Below, one piece after another: positions 47,433 to 57,738 of a stretch of 64,000 nt of DNA. The position numbers were made by a program, and so were the translations under genes. Every line of letters begins with the position of its first letter. Positions within the stretch are counted from its first letter, which is position 1. The stretch lies in assembly GCA_029945725.1 (NCBI GenBank), contig JAQSDB010000008.1, positions 572,710 to 636,709 of the forward strand. The letters are read 5' to 3'. Source of the DNA: a bacterium. GTDB lineage: Bacteria; Pseudomonadota; Gammaproteobacteria; Pseudomonadales; Moraxellaceae. The notes below the pieces were generated by a model that worked only from the letters and a program-made list of their open reading frames with translations, was not told where the DNA came from and made no database searches.

Positions 47433-48908
47433 ATGTTTGAAGCGGCCGAAGCAGGACACCGCATCTCCCTCGAAGAATACAAGGTGCGCGAACCGGCGCT
47501 GCGTCAGGCCCTGCTTGAGGCGCAATACAAGTTGCTGGAAACCGGCAACTTTCCGGTACTGATCATCGTTGGCGGCGCCGATGGTGCCGGCAAGGGCGCA
47601 ACCGTCAACCTTCTCAATGAATGGATGGACCCGCGCCATATTGTCACGCATGCGTTTGATGAGCCGCGTGAAGAAGAGGCGGAACGACCACCAATGTGGC
47701 GTTTCTGGCTCGCACTGCCACCGAAGCGGCATATCGGGGTGATGTTCAACGCCTGGTATCACGACATCCTTCAGCGTGACGACCAGAAACCCCGCCACGA
47801 TCCGGCACCCTCGCTGGATGAAATACGCAATATCGAGCAAATGCTGGCCGCCGACGGCACGCTGCTGCTGAAATTCTGGTTTCACCTGTCCCGAAGTGCG
47901 CAGAAAGAACGCATCAAGGAACTGGAGAGTGATCCCAAGACGCGCTGGCGCGTCACCGACACTGACAGGCAGCATCTGCGGCATTACAAGAGACTGAGAA
48001 AAACCTACGAGTACGTGCTGCATGAAACCAGCACCAGCATCGCTCCGTGGTCGGTCATTGATGGCAGTGACCGCTATTACCGCTCGCTCACGGCCGGCAC
48101 CCTGCTGCTGGACGCCATCAACAAGCGGCTGGCGCAGAAAAGGCCGAAAGCGGCGCCGCCCTCCGCGCAACCGGTACCTACGCTGGACAGCCGCAACATC
48201 CTCAACACGATTGACTACACGCAGGCCCTCAACAAGAAGCACTATCAAATCCAGCTGGAAAAATACCAGGGCCGGCTCAACCTGCTCACCCGGCACCCGC
48301 GCTTTGCCAGAAAGTCCCTCATCATTCTCCTTGAGGGCCCGGATGCTGCCGGCAAAGGCGGCAGCATCCGCCGCATTACCGCCGCACTGGATGCACGCCA
48401 GTATCGTGTCATCCCGGTCGCCGCACCCACCGATGAAGAGCGCACAAAACCTTATCTGTGGCGCTTCTGGCGCCACCTGCCGCTGAAAAACCACATCACC
48501 ATTTTTGATCGTTCATGGTACGGGCGCGTGCTGGTGGAGCGCGTGGAAAAGATGTGCTCTGACGTCGTCTGTATCCGCTCCTTTCACGAGATCAATGACT
48601 TTGAAGCCCAGCTGATCCGCAATGACGTCATCGTCGTGAAATTCTGGCTGGCCATTACCAAGGATGTGCAGCTGAAGCGGTTTCGCAGCCGCGAAGAAAC
48701 CCCGTACAAACAGTACAAGCTGACCGAGGACGACTGGCGCAACCGGCGCAAATGGGCCTCGTATGAAAAAGCCGTGTGCGACATGGTCACCTACACCAGC
48801 ACCGCCATTTCACCATGGCATCTGGTGCCCTCCAATGACGTCGAATTCGCCCGCATCCGGATACTGAAAACCATTTGCGAAAGCGTGGAAGCCGCACTGG
48901 CCGACTGA
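47433..48908 (+). CDS. pap: Two-domain polyphosphate kinase 2 (polyphosphate:AMP phosphotransferase type)
   Basis: PPK2-family enzyme of 491 residues with two tandem kinase domains. Each has a Walker A: GGADGAGKG in the N-terminal half and EGPDAAGKGG in the C-terminal half, and lid motifs (RPPMWRFWLALPPKR; KPYLWRFWRHLP). The fused layout is that of the class converting AMP to ADP with polyphosphate. AAGGAAG lies before the ATG. It lies 122 bp after mltA and may be transcribed with it. Confidence 0.9.
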   Translation: MFEAAEAGHRISLEEYKVREPALRQALLEAQYKLLETGNFPVLIIVGGADGAGKGATVNLLNEWMDPRHIVTHAFDEPREEEAERPPMWRFWLALPPKRHIGVMFNAWYHDILQRDDQKPRHDPAPSLDEIRNIEQMLAADGTLLLKFWFHLSRSAQKERIKELESDPKTRWRVTDTDRQHLRHYKRLRKTYEYVLHETSTSIAPWSVIDGSDRYYRSLTAGTLLLDAINKRLAQKRPKAAPPSAQPVPTLDSRNILNTIDYTQALNKKHYQIQLEKYQGRLNLLTRHPRFARKSLIILLEGPDAAGKGGSIRRITAALDARQYRVIPVAAPTDEERTKPYLWRFWRHLPLKNHITIFDRSWYGRVLVERVEKMCSDVVCIRSFHEINDFEAQLIRNDVIVVKFWLAITKDVQLKRFRSREETPYKQYKLTEDDWRNRRKWASYEKAVCDMVTYTSTAISPWHLVPSNDVEFARIRILKTICESVEAALAD

Positions 48909-49040
48909 CCGGCGCAGACAGGCGCCGGACGGGCCAGAAATTGGCCCGCCCCTCTCTGGACAGAGCGCAGCGATTAACGCAATTTAAGGCCCCGGCACAC
49001 TCGTCACTGCCGTCCATCGTCACCCATAAAAAGAAGCGCC

Positions 49041-50495
49041 ATGCCAAGCCCCGAAAAAACCCCGAGCACGAAAACCGACACCGCCGGCAAAACCGTTCAT
49101 GCCTTTGGCAATGATGTACTGGGCGACCTTGATGCCGTTGGCATGGCGGAACTGATCCGCACCGGCCAGGCCAGCGCGCATGAAATCAGCACGGCCGCGA
49201 TTGCCCGCGCCAATTCCGTGAACGCCCGCATCAACGGGATACAACTGGAAAACTATGTGGATGCCCTGCAGGGCGCGAACCGCCGCACGCTGGGAATCTT
49301 TGCCGGCGTGCCCACTTTCGTCAAAGACAATACCGACGTGCAGGGACTGCCGAGCAACCATGGCTCTCTCGCCGTGAATGGCCGCCCGGCAAAAGCCGAC
49401 AGTGCCTTTGCCCGGCAGTATCTGGACCAGGGCTTCGTGGTGCTGGGCAAAAGCACGCTGCCGGAATTCGGCTTCAATGCCAGCACCGAGTTCGCCGGCC
49501 GCGCGCCCACGCGCAATCCCTGGCACACGGACTATTCCGCCGGCGCTTCCTCGGGTGGTTCTGCCGCACTGGTGGCCGCCGGGGTGGTGCCGATTGCCCA
49601 TGCCAATGATGGCGGCGGCTCCATCCGCATTCCGGCCGCCTGCTGCGGCCTGGTCGGGCTCAAGCCCACGCGCGGCCGTCACATTGATGGCGAAGCCGCG
49701 CGCTCCCTGCCCGTCAACATCCTGTCCGAAGGCGTGGTGACACGCAGCGTTCGCGATACCGCGCACTTTTATGCCGGCATGGAAAAATCGTTCAGGAATC
49801 CAAAACTCAAACCGGTCGGACTGGTGGAGGGCCCGGGTAAAAAACGCCTGAACATCGGCATCGTGCTGGACTCCATTACCGGCCACGCCACCGATGCCGA
49901 TACCCGCGCCACGGTAGAGGCCACTGCCGCCCTGCTGGAAGGCATGGGCCATCATGTCAGCCCCCTGCCGATGCCCATCAAGCCGGGCTTTGCCGATGAC
50001 TTCAGCATTTACTGGGGCATGATGTCTTTTCTGGTCTCCACGTTTGGCCGGAAAGTCGTGAGCCCGGACTTCGATGCCTCACGACTGGACAACCTGAGCC
50101 GGGGACTTTCCTCGCTGTACAAAAAGAACTTTCATAAAACGCCGTTCGTGCTGTATCGCCTGAAAAAATCCTATGACGATTACGCAAGAATATTCAGGCA
50201 GTACGACGTTCTTCTCACGCCGGTACTGGCCCACACCACCCCGGAACTGGGCTATCTGTCCCCCGAGCTGCCGTTTGAGCAGCTTTTTGACCGCCTGACG
50301 AAATACGTGAGTTTCACGCCACTCAACAATGCCGCCGGCAGCCCGGCGATTTCCCTGCCCATGGGCGCAACCGCCAACGGCCTGCCGATTGCCATTCAGC
50401 TGTCTGCCGGTCACGGCGACGAACGCACGCTGCTGGAGCTCGCCTTTGCCCTTGAGCAGGTGCAGCCCTGGCGGCGCATCCAGGACAGGGTGTAA
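49041..50495 (+). CDS. Amidase-signature hydrolase
   Basis: Amidase of 484 residues. The Ser-cisSer-Lys triad is Lys95 (VPTFVKD), cis-Ser170 (GASSGGS) and nucleophile Ser194 ([10 protein letters not shown]), all in the conserved Gly-rich block. The fold lies between about residues 30 and 475, with an extended N-terminus. The substrate could be an amide, carbamate or nylon-type oligomer; none is indicated. Stands alone, with a terminator right after it. Confidence 0.92.
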   Translation: MPSPEKTPSTKTDTAGKTVHAFGNDVLGDLDAVGMAELIRTGQASAHEISTAAIARANSVNARINGIQLENYVDALQGANRRTLGIFAGVPTFVKDNTDVQGLPSNHGSLAVNGRPAKADSAFARQYLDQGFVVLGKSTLPEFGFNASTEFAGRAPTRNPWHTDYSAGASSGGSAALVAAGVVPIAHANDGGGSIRIPAACCGLVGLKPTRGRHIDGEAARSLPVNILSEGVVTRSVRDTAHFYAGMEKSFRNPKLKPVGLVEGPGKKRLNIGIVLDSITGHATDADTRATVEATAALLEGMGHHVSPLPMPIKPGFADDFSIYWGMMSFLVSTFGRKVVSPDFDASRLDNLSRGLSSLYKKNFHKTPFVLYRLKKSYDDYARIFRQYDVLLTPVLAHTTPELGYLSPELPFEQLFDRLTKYVSFTPLNNAAGSPAISLPMGATANGLPIAIQLSAGHGDERTLLELAFALEQVQPWRRIQDRV

Positions 50496-50498
50496 ACA

Positions 50499-50526
50499 AA
50501 AAAGGCGGCCCCAGGGCCGCCTTTTT
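50499..50526. terminator. Terminator after the amidase
   Basis: ggcggcc and ggccgcc with a short loop, A-run upstream and T-run downstream, between convergent genes. Confidence 0.85.
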
Positions 50527-50541
50527 CCGGTTCTCGCGCCA

Positions 50542-52371
50542 TCACAAGGCGATCACCACGCCATTACGACCGTCGCCCTTGGCCTGGTACAGGGCCGCAT
50601 CCGCCCGCTTGACCAGCTCCCGGCTGCCCTCTGCGGCATCCGGGACGACAGCAGCAACACCGACACTGACCGTCACGGGAATGCGCTGGCCATTTACCTC
50701 GAAGCTCATGGACTCCACCGCCACCCGAATACGTTCAGCCACTACGGCAGCACCTTCGGCACCGGTTTCCGGCAGCACCACGCAAAACTCCTCGCCACCG
50801 TAACGGGCAATACGGTCGGTATGTATGCGTACCGCCTCCATCATGGTTCTGGCGACACTGCGCAGGCAGTCATCCCCCACCAGATGTCCCCAGACATCGT
50901 TGAAACGCTTGAAGTGATCAATATCCAGCAGCAGCACGGCGATGGAACGCTGGTAGCGGAAACAGCGCGCGTATTCATCCTGCAGCATGCGATCAAGATG
51001 ACGCCGGTTTTTCATGCCGGTCAGCTGGTCGGTGGCACTCAGTGCCTCCAGCTTTAGGTTGGCGGCTTCGAGCGCCTCGGTGCGCTCATGCACCCGCTGC
51101 TCCAGCAATTCATTGGCCTTGCGTTGCGCAGCCAGTGCTTCGACCTGCACTTGCTGCAGGAGACGTGCGCCCTCAAAAACCTCCTGCTGCGCCTCGTGGC
51201 GACGGCGCCGCTCTTCATTGATGCGCGAGACCAGGGCAAAGGAAAGCAGGATCACGCCCACTGCCGACCCCGTCTGGGTGGCGTATTCCGTGAAGACACT
51301 TTGCGGCAACAACCGGAACTTGCTGAGCGCCAGCACCATCCCTCCCAGCAGCATTGTGGCCCAGGCAATGGTATAGAGACGCGCCGACACATCGCCCCGG
51401 TACCAGCGTACCGCGCCGCCCAGGAGGATGCTCAGGCAGCCCGCCGCCGAGATCACGATCTGCAGCCGGATCAGCAGGGCATAGGGCAGAAAGAACGAGG
51501 CGATGGCAATCAGCAGCGAGCAGACCACAAAGCCGACAGCGCCTTTTGCCAGCAAGGGCAGGTGCCGGCTGAAAAGCAGGAAGCGCCAGGTAAACAGGGC
51601 AGCAAACGCCGTGGTGGATGCCAGCGTGACGATCAGCGCCTGGTCATTCCAGCGCGTGGCGGTCGGCCAGAGGAACTGGAAGGAAAGGCCGTTCAGGCTG
51701 GCCACAAACAGCGGCAGGCTCAGCACATACAGCAGGTAATAGAGGTAGGTCCGGTCGCGCAGGGCAAGGAAGACAATCAGGCTGTACAAGGCCATGACCA
51801 GCATGGTGCCGAAATAAATTCCCTGTCCCAGCAGGAGCCCCTGATCGTGATCAAAAAAGGCGTGCTCGTCCCAGAGGACAAGCGGGACCTGTACCGAGCT
51901 GGTGGATTTCACGCGCAGCAGCACGGTGTCGGCGGTTCCGGCGGGCAGCTCGAGAGGCACCAGAAACTGGCGATGCCTGATGGGGCGATCATTAAAGGGC
52001 CGCTTGTCGCCCAGCAGGTAGTGGCTTTTGACTTCGGTTCCGGCCATCACCCAGACCTCGACCACATCCAGTACCGGGTAGGCTATTTCCAGCAGTTTCC
52101 GTGGCAGGGGAGAGTCGGTATTGCGCACGTTGAAGCGCAGCCACCAGGTGGCACTGTTGTAACCCTTGCTGAAAGGCTCGGCACCATTCGCCTGCCAGGC
52201 GCCGGGCGGGCGCGCCAGCACGTCGGCACGCTGCAGCTGGCCGCCATCATCGCGCAAATAGCTCAGCTCATCCGTCACTGCCAGAGAAAGCCGGTCGTGG
52301 CTCAGCTCAGCCGCCGCCATTCCCGCACCCGACCACAAACACAGCAGGATTATTGCCAACAACCTGGTCAT
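50542..52371 (-). CDS. Diguanylate cyclase with 7TMR-DISM sensor
   Basis: Sensor cyclase of 609 residues. A signal peptide and a periplasmic 7TMR-DISM extracellular domain (about 25-180) are followed by seven membrane segments (190-400), a coiled coil and a GGDEF domain with RYGGEEFCVVLPE. The residues at the I-site position read IHTD, not RxxD, so feedback inhibition by cyclic di-GMP may be lost. This contrasts with the other cyclase in the window. The ATG at 52371 gives a proper signal. The ligand is unknown. Confidence 0.92.
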   Translation of the reverse strand: MTRLLAIILLCLWSGAGMAAAELSHDRLSLAVTDELSYLRDDGGQLQRADVLARPPGAWQANGAEPFSKGYNSATWWLRFNVRNTDSPLPRKLLEIAYPVLDVVEVWVMAGTEVKSHYLLGDKRPFNDRPIRHRQFLVPLELPAGTADTVLLRVKSTSSVQVPLVLWDEHAFFDHDQGLLLGQGIYFGTMLVMALYSLIVFLALRDRTYLYYLLYVLSLPLFVASLNGLSFQFLWPTATRWNDQALIVTLASTTAFAALFTWRFLLFSRHLPLLAKGAVGFVVCSLLIAIASFFLPYALLIRLQIVISAAGCLSILLGGAVRWYRGDVSARLYTIAWATMLLGGMVLALSKFRLLPQSVFTEYATQTGSAVGVILLSFALVSRINEERRRRHEAQQEVFEGARLLQQVQVEALAAQRKANELLEQRVHERTEALEAANLKLEALSATDQLTGMKNRRHLDRMLQDEYARCFRYQRSIAVLLLDIDHFKRFNDVWGHLVGDDCLRSVARTMMEAVRIHTDRIARYGGEEFCVVLPETGAEGAAVVAERIRVAVESMSFEVNGQRIPVTVSVGVAAVVPDAAEGSRELVKRADAALYQAKGDGRNGVVIAL

Positions 52372-52602
52372 ATCTGCCTTTCTTGTTGTAACGCTATAAA
52401 GTGAGCCACCTTCGTACGATTGCACCGCATAAAAAAACCACGCAGTCATGATACTGGCTCATGCTGGAGGGCGAACAAAAGCGCTACAAGCCGGTACCGA
52501 CCAAATGTGGGCTTTGCCGACACAGTGAATATTCGCCAGGGTATTCCCGGTCAGGCAGCGTGCGCATACGCTCCGTTTCAACCCGACACCAAGGATACCC
52601 TC

Positions 52603-54240
52603 ATGAAGCGTACCGGCCGCCGTTACCGCACCGGCAGGGCAGAAGCCCGTTATGACGTCATCGTTATCGGCTCCGGCATCGGTGGCCTGTGCAATGCCGC
52701 GCTGCTCTCGAAACTCGGCAAAAAAGTCTGCGTGCTGGAACAGCATTACACCGCCGGCGGCTTTACCCACTCCTACGAACGCGAAGGTTTCGAGTGGGAT
52801 GTAGGCGTGCATTACATCGGCGAGGTGCACAAACCCCAGGCCATGCTGCGCCGCATTTTCGACGTGATCTCCGACGGCCAGCTGCAATGGGCGCCGATGG
52901 ATGCCGTCTATGACCGCATCATCATTGGCAAGCGTTCCGTGGATTTTGTCGCCGGCCGCGCCGAACTGGCAGCGTCATGGAAATCGCATTTTCCGGAAGA
53001 AGCGGAGGCCATTGATGCCTATATCGCCCTGGTTGATAAAGTTGCCCGCTCCGCCCAGCGCTTTTATGCCGGGCAGGCGATGCCGCGGCTGGCAGGCCGC
53101 GCTTATCACGCCCTGCGTCCGCTACTGGTGCCGAAAGAATGTTTCCAGACGGTGCGCCAGGTGCTCGAAGGCCTGACGAAAAACCAGGAACTCATCGGCG
53201 TGCTGACGGGACAATGGGGCGATTACGGCATGGTGCCGGCCGAGGCCTCCTTCATGATGCACGCCAGTGTGGTGAAGCATTATTTCGGCGGCGGCAGTTA
53301 TCCGGTAGGCGGTTCCTGGCGCATGGCCGACACCATCATCCCGGTCATCCGTGCCGGCGGTGGCGAGGTATTCACTTACGCCAAGGTCCGCCACATCCTC
53401 ATCGAGAACGGCCGCGCCACTGGCGTGGTCATGGCCAATGGCGACAAGCTGCATGCCGATGCCGTCGTCAGTGCCGCCGGCGCCCGCATCACCTTTGACC
53501 AGCTGCTGCCGGAAGCCGAGCGCAAGCGCTTTGGCTATGCCGGCAAGATGAGCAAGGTAAAACCGTCGGGCGCGCATCTGTGCCTGTATGCCGGCTTCAG
53601 GGGCTCGGCCGCCGAGCTCGGCATTCCGCGCACCAACCTGTGGATTTACCCCACGCCCGATCATGAGGGCAACGTCGCACGCTTCAGCGCCGATCCCGAT
53701 GCGCCCTTCCCGCTGCTCTACATTTCCTTTCCTTCCGCCAAGGATCCGGAGTGGGATGCAAACTATCCGCACAAAAGCACGGTTGAAGTGCTGACGCTGG
53801 CTCCCTGGGAATGGTTTTCGCAATGGGAAGGCACGGTCTGGAAGCAGCGCGGCGAGGACTACGAGGCGATGAAAGCAAAATTCCAGCAGCGTCTGCTGGA
53901 CGCGCTGTACGAGCAATTGCCGCAACTGAAAGACGCGCTGGTCTATGCCGAGCTCTCGACGCCGCTGTCCACGGCTTTTTTCCAGATGAATGATCAGGGT
54001 GAAATCTACGGACTCGATCACGACGTGCAGCGCTTCAAACAGGACTGGCTGCATCCTGTCACGCCGGTCAAGGGACTTTACCTCACTGGCCAGGACGTGG
54101 TGTCAGCCGGCGTTGGTGGCGCCCTTGTCGGCGGCATGATGACGACCAGCGCCATGCTGGGCAAAGACGCCATGAAGGTGATGCGCCTGCTGAAGGAATG
54201 GAGGCCGGCCGGCCAGGCGCCCGAAAAAAACAGCCCGTGA
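52603..54240 (+). CDS. CrtI/retinol-saturase-type FAD oxidoreductase
   Basis: Flavoprotein of 545 residues resembling all-trans-retinol 13,14-reductase and phytoene desaturase. VIVIGSGIGGLCNAALLSKLGKKVCVLEQH is the FAD-binding segment, GGFTHSYEREGFEWDVGVHYIGE the typical following block, and GLYLTGQDVVSAGVGGALVGG the C-terminal FAD contact. Members saturate or desaturate polyene or isoprenoid chains. AAGGA precedes the ATG at 52603. It stands alone, divergent from the sensor cyclase. Confidence 0.87.
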   Translation: MKRTGRRYRTGRAEARYDVIVIGSGIGGLCNAALLSKLGKKVCVLEQHYTAGGFTHSYEREGFEWDVGVHYIGEVHKPQAMLRRIFDVISDGQLQWAPMDAVYDRIIIGKRSVDFVAGRAELAASWKSHFPEEAEAIDAYIALVDKVARSAQRFYAGQAMPRLAGRAYHALRPLLVPKECFQTVRQVLEGLTKNQELIGVLTGQWGDYGMVPAEASFMMHASVVKHYFGGGSYPVGGSWRMADTIIPVIRAGGGEVFTYAKVRHILIENGRATGVVMANGDKLHADAVVSAAGARITFDQLLPEAERKRFGYAGKMSKVKPSGAHLCLYAGFRGSAAELGIPRTNLWIYPTPDHEGNVARFSADPDAPFPLLYISFPSAKDPEWDANYPHKSTVEVLTLAPWEWFSQWEGTVWKQRGEDYEAMKAKFQQRLLDALYEQLPQLKDALVYAELSTPLSTAFFQMNDQGEIYGLDHDVQRFKQDWLHPVTPVKGLYLTGQDVVSAGVGGALVGGMMTTSAMLGKDAMKVMRLLKEWRPAGQAPEKNSP

Positions 54241-54317
54241 AAACAAGAAAGGAAACCGGCTTGCACCGGAGATGAATGTCGCCGGGTGCGCACACAACGC
54301 TCAGCCCGCCGGAGATT

Positions 54318-55259
54318 TCAGTCCTTTTTGTTGCGGGCCGAAAAATCGCTCTTGCGTTTTTTCTTGTCGGCGTCCTTCGATGCCGCTTTTTCATCGAGCG
54401 CACGCTGCACCAGGATTTTTTCCGCTTCGGCATCCGCCGGTGTTTCCAGAGAAATCAGGCCCAGCGTTGCATTGCGGAATTCCTTGAGCAGGATGCTGGA
54501 GATGCGGTTGAAATCCACATGGCCTCCGCCGCTCAGGGTGCCGCGCTGACGGCCGATCACTTCCAGAAATTCAACCTCGGTCGCCGGCAACTCGTCCAGC
54601 TTGAAGCGCTGCTTCATCATCTCCGGATAGGCTTTCAGGAAATAACCCGCCGCAAAAAAAGCGACGTCGTCATGACTGATGGCGGTATCGCGGATTGCAC
54701 CGCTGAGGGCGAGACGATAACCGCTGCTGGCGTTATGGATTTTCGGCCAGAGAATGCCCGGCGAATCAATCAGGATCAGGCCGTTGCGCAAATCAATGCG
54801 CTGCTGCGTGGTGGTCACCGCCGGTTCGTTGCCGGCCTTGGCAATCGGCTTGCCGGCCAGGGTATTGATGATGGTGGACTTGCCGACATTGGGAATGCCG
54901 GTAATCAGCGCCGTGATGTTGCCGATCTTGTTTTCCTGTCCCGTCAGCATCTGCTTGCAAAGATCAGCGAGGCCGCGGATCAGTTCGGTCTTTTGCGTAG
55001 TCACGGCCAGAGCACGCACGCCTTCCTGCTTCTGGAAGTGCTCCAGCCAGGCCTGCGTCACCACCGGGTCGGCCAGATCGCTTTTGCTGAGCAGCTTGAT
55101 GCTGGGCTTGTTGCCGCGAAACTCCTCGATCACCGGATTGGCGCTGCTGTAGGGAATGCGCGAATCCAGCACCTCGATGATCACATCCACCTTGGGCAGG
55201 ATTTCCTTGATCTCTTTGATGGCCTTGTGCATGTGGCCGGGAAACCAGTTGATGCTCAT
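54318..55259 (-). CDS. YlqF/RbgA-family ribosome-assembly GTPase
   Basis: Circularly permuted GTPase of 313 residues. WFPGHMHKA at the N-terminus, SKSD as the G4-like motif (58-61), GIPNVGKST as G1 (121-129) and DSPGIL as G3 show the order G4-G1-G3 of this family. These proteins act in late large-subunit assembly. G4 has Ser where most have Asn. The C-terminus is Lys/Asp-rich. The ribosome site is weak. Confidence 0.9.
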   Translation of the reverse strand: MSINWFPGHMHKAIKEIKEILPKVDVIIEVLDSRIPYSSANPVIEEFRGNKPSIKLLSKSDLADPVVTQAWLEHFQKQEGVRALAVTTQKTELIRGLADLCKQMLTGQENKIGNITALITGIPNVGKSTIINTLAGKPIAKAGNEPAVTTTQQRIDLRNGLILIDSPGILWPKIHNASSGYRLALSGAIRDTAISHDDVAFFAAGYFLKAYPEMMKQRFKLDELPATEVEFLEVIGRQRGTLSGGGHVDFNRISSILLKEFRNATLGLISLETPADAEAEKILVQRALDEKAASKDADKKKRKSDFSARNKKD

Positions 55260-55485
55260 ACAGTACTACCCAGGGGAAAGGCGCATTGTACCCAGTAGTC
55301 GCCCGCAGAAGGGGATGATCGGGCGGAATCCATCAGCAGCGCTGCATCTTCCAGACGTCATTGCCCCAAACGGGCCATACTGGAAGTCCTGTGGCGCGCG
55401 CTGGCCAGAGGAAGAAAGGGCCGCATGACCGATATGCCGGCTGCATTTATGCTCACAGCAGGAAATCAGGAAGGAGTTTCCACGG

Positions 55486-56496
55486 ATGAAAGCCATGCTG
55501 TTTAGCGGCCCGGGCAAGCCGCTGGCCCTGACCGAGGTGGTGCAGCCGCGCCCCGGAAAACATCAGGTGCTGATCCGTGTCACGGCCTGCGCCGTCTGCC
55601 GCACCGATCTGCACATCATGGACGGCGAACTTGATGCGCCAAAGCTGCCGCTCATTCCGGGACATGAAATTGTCGGCATCGTCATCAGCCTGGGCGAGGG
55701 CGTGACGCGATTTGCCATCGGTGATCGTGTCGGTGTGCCGTGGCTGGGCTGGACCTGCGGTCGCTGTGCCTACTGCCGAAGCGGCCGCGAGAACCTGTGT
55801 GACGAGGCGCGCTTCACGGGCTACCAGATTGATGGCGGCTTTGCCGAATTCACGGTGGCCAATGAATGCTTCTGTTTCGCCCTTCCCGATGACTACAGCG
55901 ATGCCGAGGCCGCTCCCCTGCTCTGTGCCGGCATGATTGGATACCGCGCCTGGCGCATGGCCGGTAACGCCAAACGCCTGGGGGTGTACGGCTTTGGTGC
56001 CGCGGCCCACATCGTGGCGCAGGTCGCCCGGCATCAGGGCAGCGACATCTATGCCTTTACCCGTCCTGGCGATACGGCGGCTGCCGCATTCGCACGTGAA
56101 CTGGGTGCCGTGTGGGCGGGGGGCTCCGACACCAGGGCACCGCAGCCGCTTGATGCCGCCCTGATTTTTGCACCGCTTGGCACACTGGTGCCGACGGCCC
56201 TGCGGGCCACGGCAAAAGGCGGAACCGTGGTGTGCGCCGGCATCCACATGAGCGACATTCCCGCCTTTCCCTATGCCGATCTGTGGGGGGAGCGCTGCCT
56301 CTGCTCGGTGGCCAATCTCACGCGTCAGGACGGGGAAGAGTTTCTCGAGCTGGCACCGAAGATTCCCGTGCGGACCCGCACCGTGATGTATCCGCTGGAA
56401 AAGGCCAATGAAGCGCTTGCGGATTTGCGCGCCGGCCGCATCGAAGGTGCCGCCGTACTGGTGCCGGGATATTCGGAATCGTCCGCCAGGAAATAA
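55486..56496 (+). CDS. Zinc-dependent alcohol dehydrogenase
   Basis: Medium-chain dehydrogenase of 336 residues. The catalytic zinc ligands are Cys in CAVCRTD and GHE (PLIPGHEIVG), and the structural zinc site is the CGRCAYCRSGRENLC cluster. The coenzyme fold carries GVYGFGAAAH in place of the usual GxGGxG. Such enzymes oxidise alcohols to aldehydes, fitting the alcohol product of the window's hydroxylases. AAGGAG precedes the ATG. A terminator follows. Confidence 0.9.
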   Translation: MKAMLFSGPGKPLALTEVVQPRPGKHQVLIRVTACAVCRTDLHIMDGELDAPKLPLIPGHEIVGIVISLGEGVTRFAIGDRVGVPWLGWTCGRCAYCRSGRENLCDEARFTGYQIDGGFAEFTVANECFCFALPDDYSDAEAAPLLCAGMIGYRAWRMAGNAKRLGVYGFGAAAHIVAQVARHQGSDIYAFTRPGDTAAAAFARELGAVWAGGSDTRAPQPLDAALIFAPLGTLVPTALRATAKGGTVVCAGIHMSDIPAFPYADLWGERCLCSVANLTRQDGEEFLELAPKIPVRTRTVMYPLEKANEALADLRAGRIEGAAVLVPGYSESSARK

Positions 56497-56520
56497 ACGT
56501 CTGGCGCCGCGCACAGTCAC

Positions 56521-56545
56521 CCGCCGGAAAAGCCGGCGGTGCTTT
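56521..56545 (+). terminator. Terminator after the alcohol dehydrogenase
   Basis: ccgccgg and ccggcgg with a 5-base loop, followed by tgctttt. Confidence 0.75.
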
Positions 56546-56572
56546 TACTGCTTTTTGTCGTCCGGCGGGCAA

Positions 56573-56595
56573 AAAAATACCCCGGTTTTCCGGGG
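56573..56595 (-). terminator. Terminator of the acyltransferase gene
   Basis: ccccgg and ccgggg with a 4-base loop; on the minus strand the stem is followed by a T-run (A-run at 56572-56578 on the plus strand). Confidence 0.75.
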
Positions 56596-56642
56596 CATTT
56601 TCAGGTTTCCTGTACGGCATTCGGGCCTGCCGCACCGACCGC

Positions 56643-57536
56643 TTACTGCTTGTGCAACTCGGCGAGCAGCGCATCCTTGTCTTCCCACAGCTTGTTGACC
56701 CACTGCTGGAATTCGACGCGATACGCCTCATCCTGGTCGTAGCTTTTGCCGATAAAGCTTTGCGGAATCTCCAGCTGCTCGATACGCACCACAACCTTGC
56801 GCACCCGGCCGCACAGCAGGTCCCAGAGCTCGGGCTTGCCGTCGGGATAATGAATGGTGATGTTCACCAGCGACTTCAGTTGTTCACCCATGGCGTCCAG
56901 CACAAAAGCAATGCCACCGGCCTTGGGCTTGAGCAGGTAACGGAAGGGGGACTTCTGCCGCGCGTGTTTTTCCGGCGTGAAGCGCGTGCCTTCCAGAAAA
57001 TTGAACACCGACACCGGATTGGTTTTATAACGCGCGCAGGCCAGGCGCGTGGTCGCCAGATCCTGGCCCTGTTTTTCCGGATGCTTAGCGAGAAATTCCT
57101 TGGAGTAGCGTTTCATGAACGGAAACTCCAGCGCCCACCAGCAAAGGCCGGCCACCGGCACCCAGATCAGTTCCTTTTTCAAAAAAAACTTGAGCATGGG
57201 CATGTGGCGGTTGAGCTGGTATTGCAGGACAAAAATATCCACCCAGCTCTGGTGATTGCTGGTGACGAGATAGGAGTCTTCACGGTCAACGCTTTGCAGC
57301 CCCTGCACATCCCACTGCGTGCGCTGCACCGAATCCATCCAGGTACTGTTGCCGGCCACCCAGGTTTCGGCAATCCAGTGCATGACGCTGCGGATCGTGC
57401 GCTGTACCGACTGAACCGGCACCAGGAACTTGAGCAGGGCCAGCGTGAACAGGGGACAGAACCAGAAGATGGTGTTGATCGCCAGCAGAAGGCCGGCAAT
57501 CAGGCCCCGCAGGGGGGCAGGAAGAAAACGCAACAT
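56643..57536 (-). CDS. 1-acyl-glycerol-3-phosphate-type acyltransferase (YihG-like)
   Basis: Membrane acyltransferase of 297 residues of the PlsC/LPLAT family. NHQSWVDI is motif I (H-x4-D), FPFMKRYSKEF motif II, and FNFLEGTRFT motif III. An N-terminal hydrophobic segment (LIAGLLLAINTIFWFCPLFTLALL) anchors it. It makes phosphatidic acid or a related lipid. The start at 57536 matches family length; the frame extends to 57791 without a good binding site. It is divergent from earP. Confidence 0.88.
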   Translation of the reverse strand: MLRFLPAPLRGLIAGLLLAINTIFWFCPLFTLALLKFLVPVQSVQRTIRSVMHWIAETWVAGNSTWMDSVQRTQWDVQGLQSVDREDSYLVTSNHQSWVDIFVLQYQLNRHMPMLKFFLKKELIWVPVAGLCWWALEFPFMKRYSKEFLAKHPEKQGQDLATTRLACARYKTNPVSVFNFLEGTRFTPEKHARQKSPFRYLLKPKAGGIAFVLDAMGEQLKSLVNITIHYPDGKPELWDLLCGRVRKVVVRIEQLEIPQSFIGKSYDQDEAYRVEFQQWVNKLWEDKDALLAELHKQ

Positions 57537-57738
57537 CGGGTCGGAACTCCGCACATACCGTGCTCGGGTGAATGACACTGCCTTGCGGTGTTTATTGGCA
57601 GGTGTAGGCAGAGGGTAATGGTTCTTGCCGGTGCTGCAAGCCCCGCACGGATTTCGGCCCGTTTTGACTGACGCCGCATTACGCGGCGAAATCACCGTGA
57701 AAGCCGGCTCTGCTACCATGGCTGCCGGAGACCTGCTC

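Noticed and set aside
47391-48494. Frame of 367 codons opposite PPK2
   Set aside because: Shadow of the two-domain kinase, no motif of its own.
51088-52404. Frame of 438 codons opposite the sensor cyclase
   Set aside because: Gln/Arg-rich, no domain; the GGDEF gene on the minus strand is certain.
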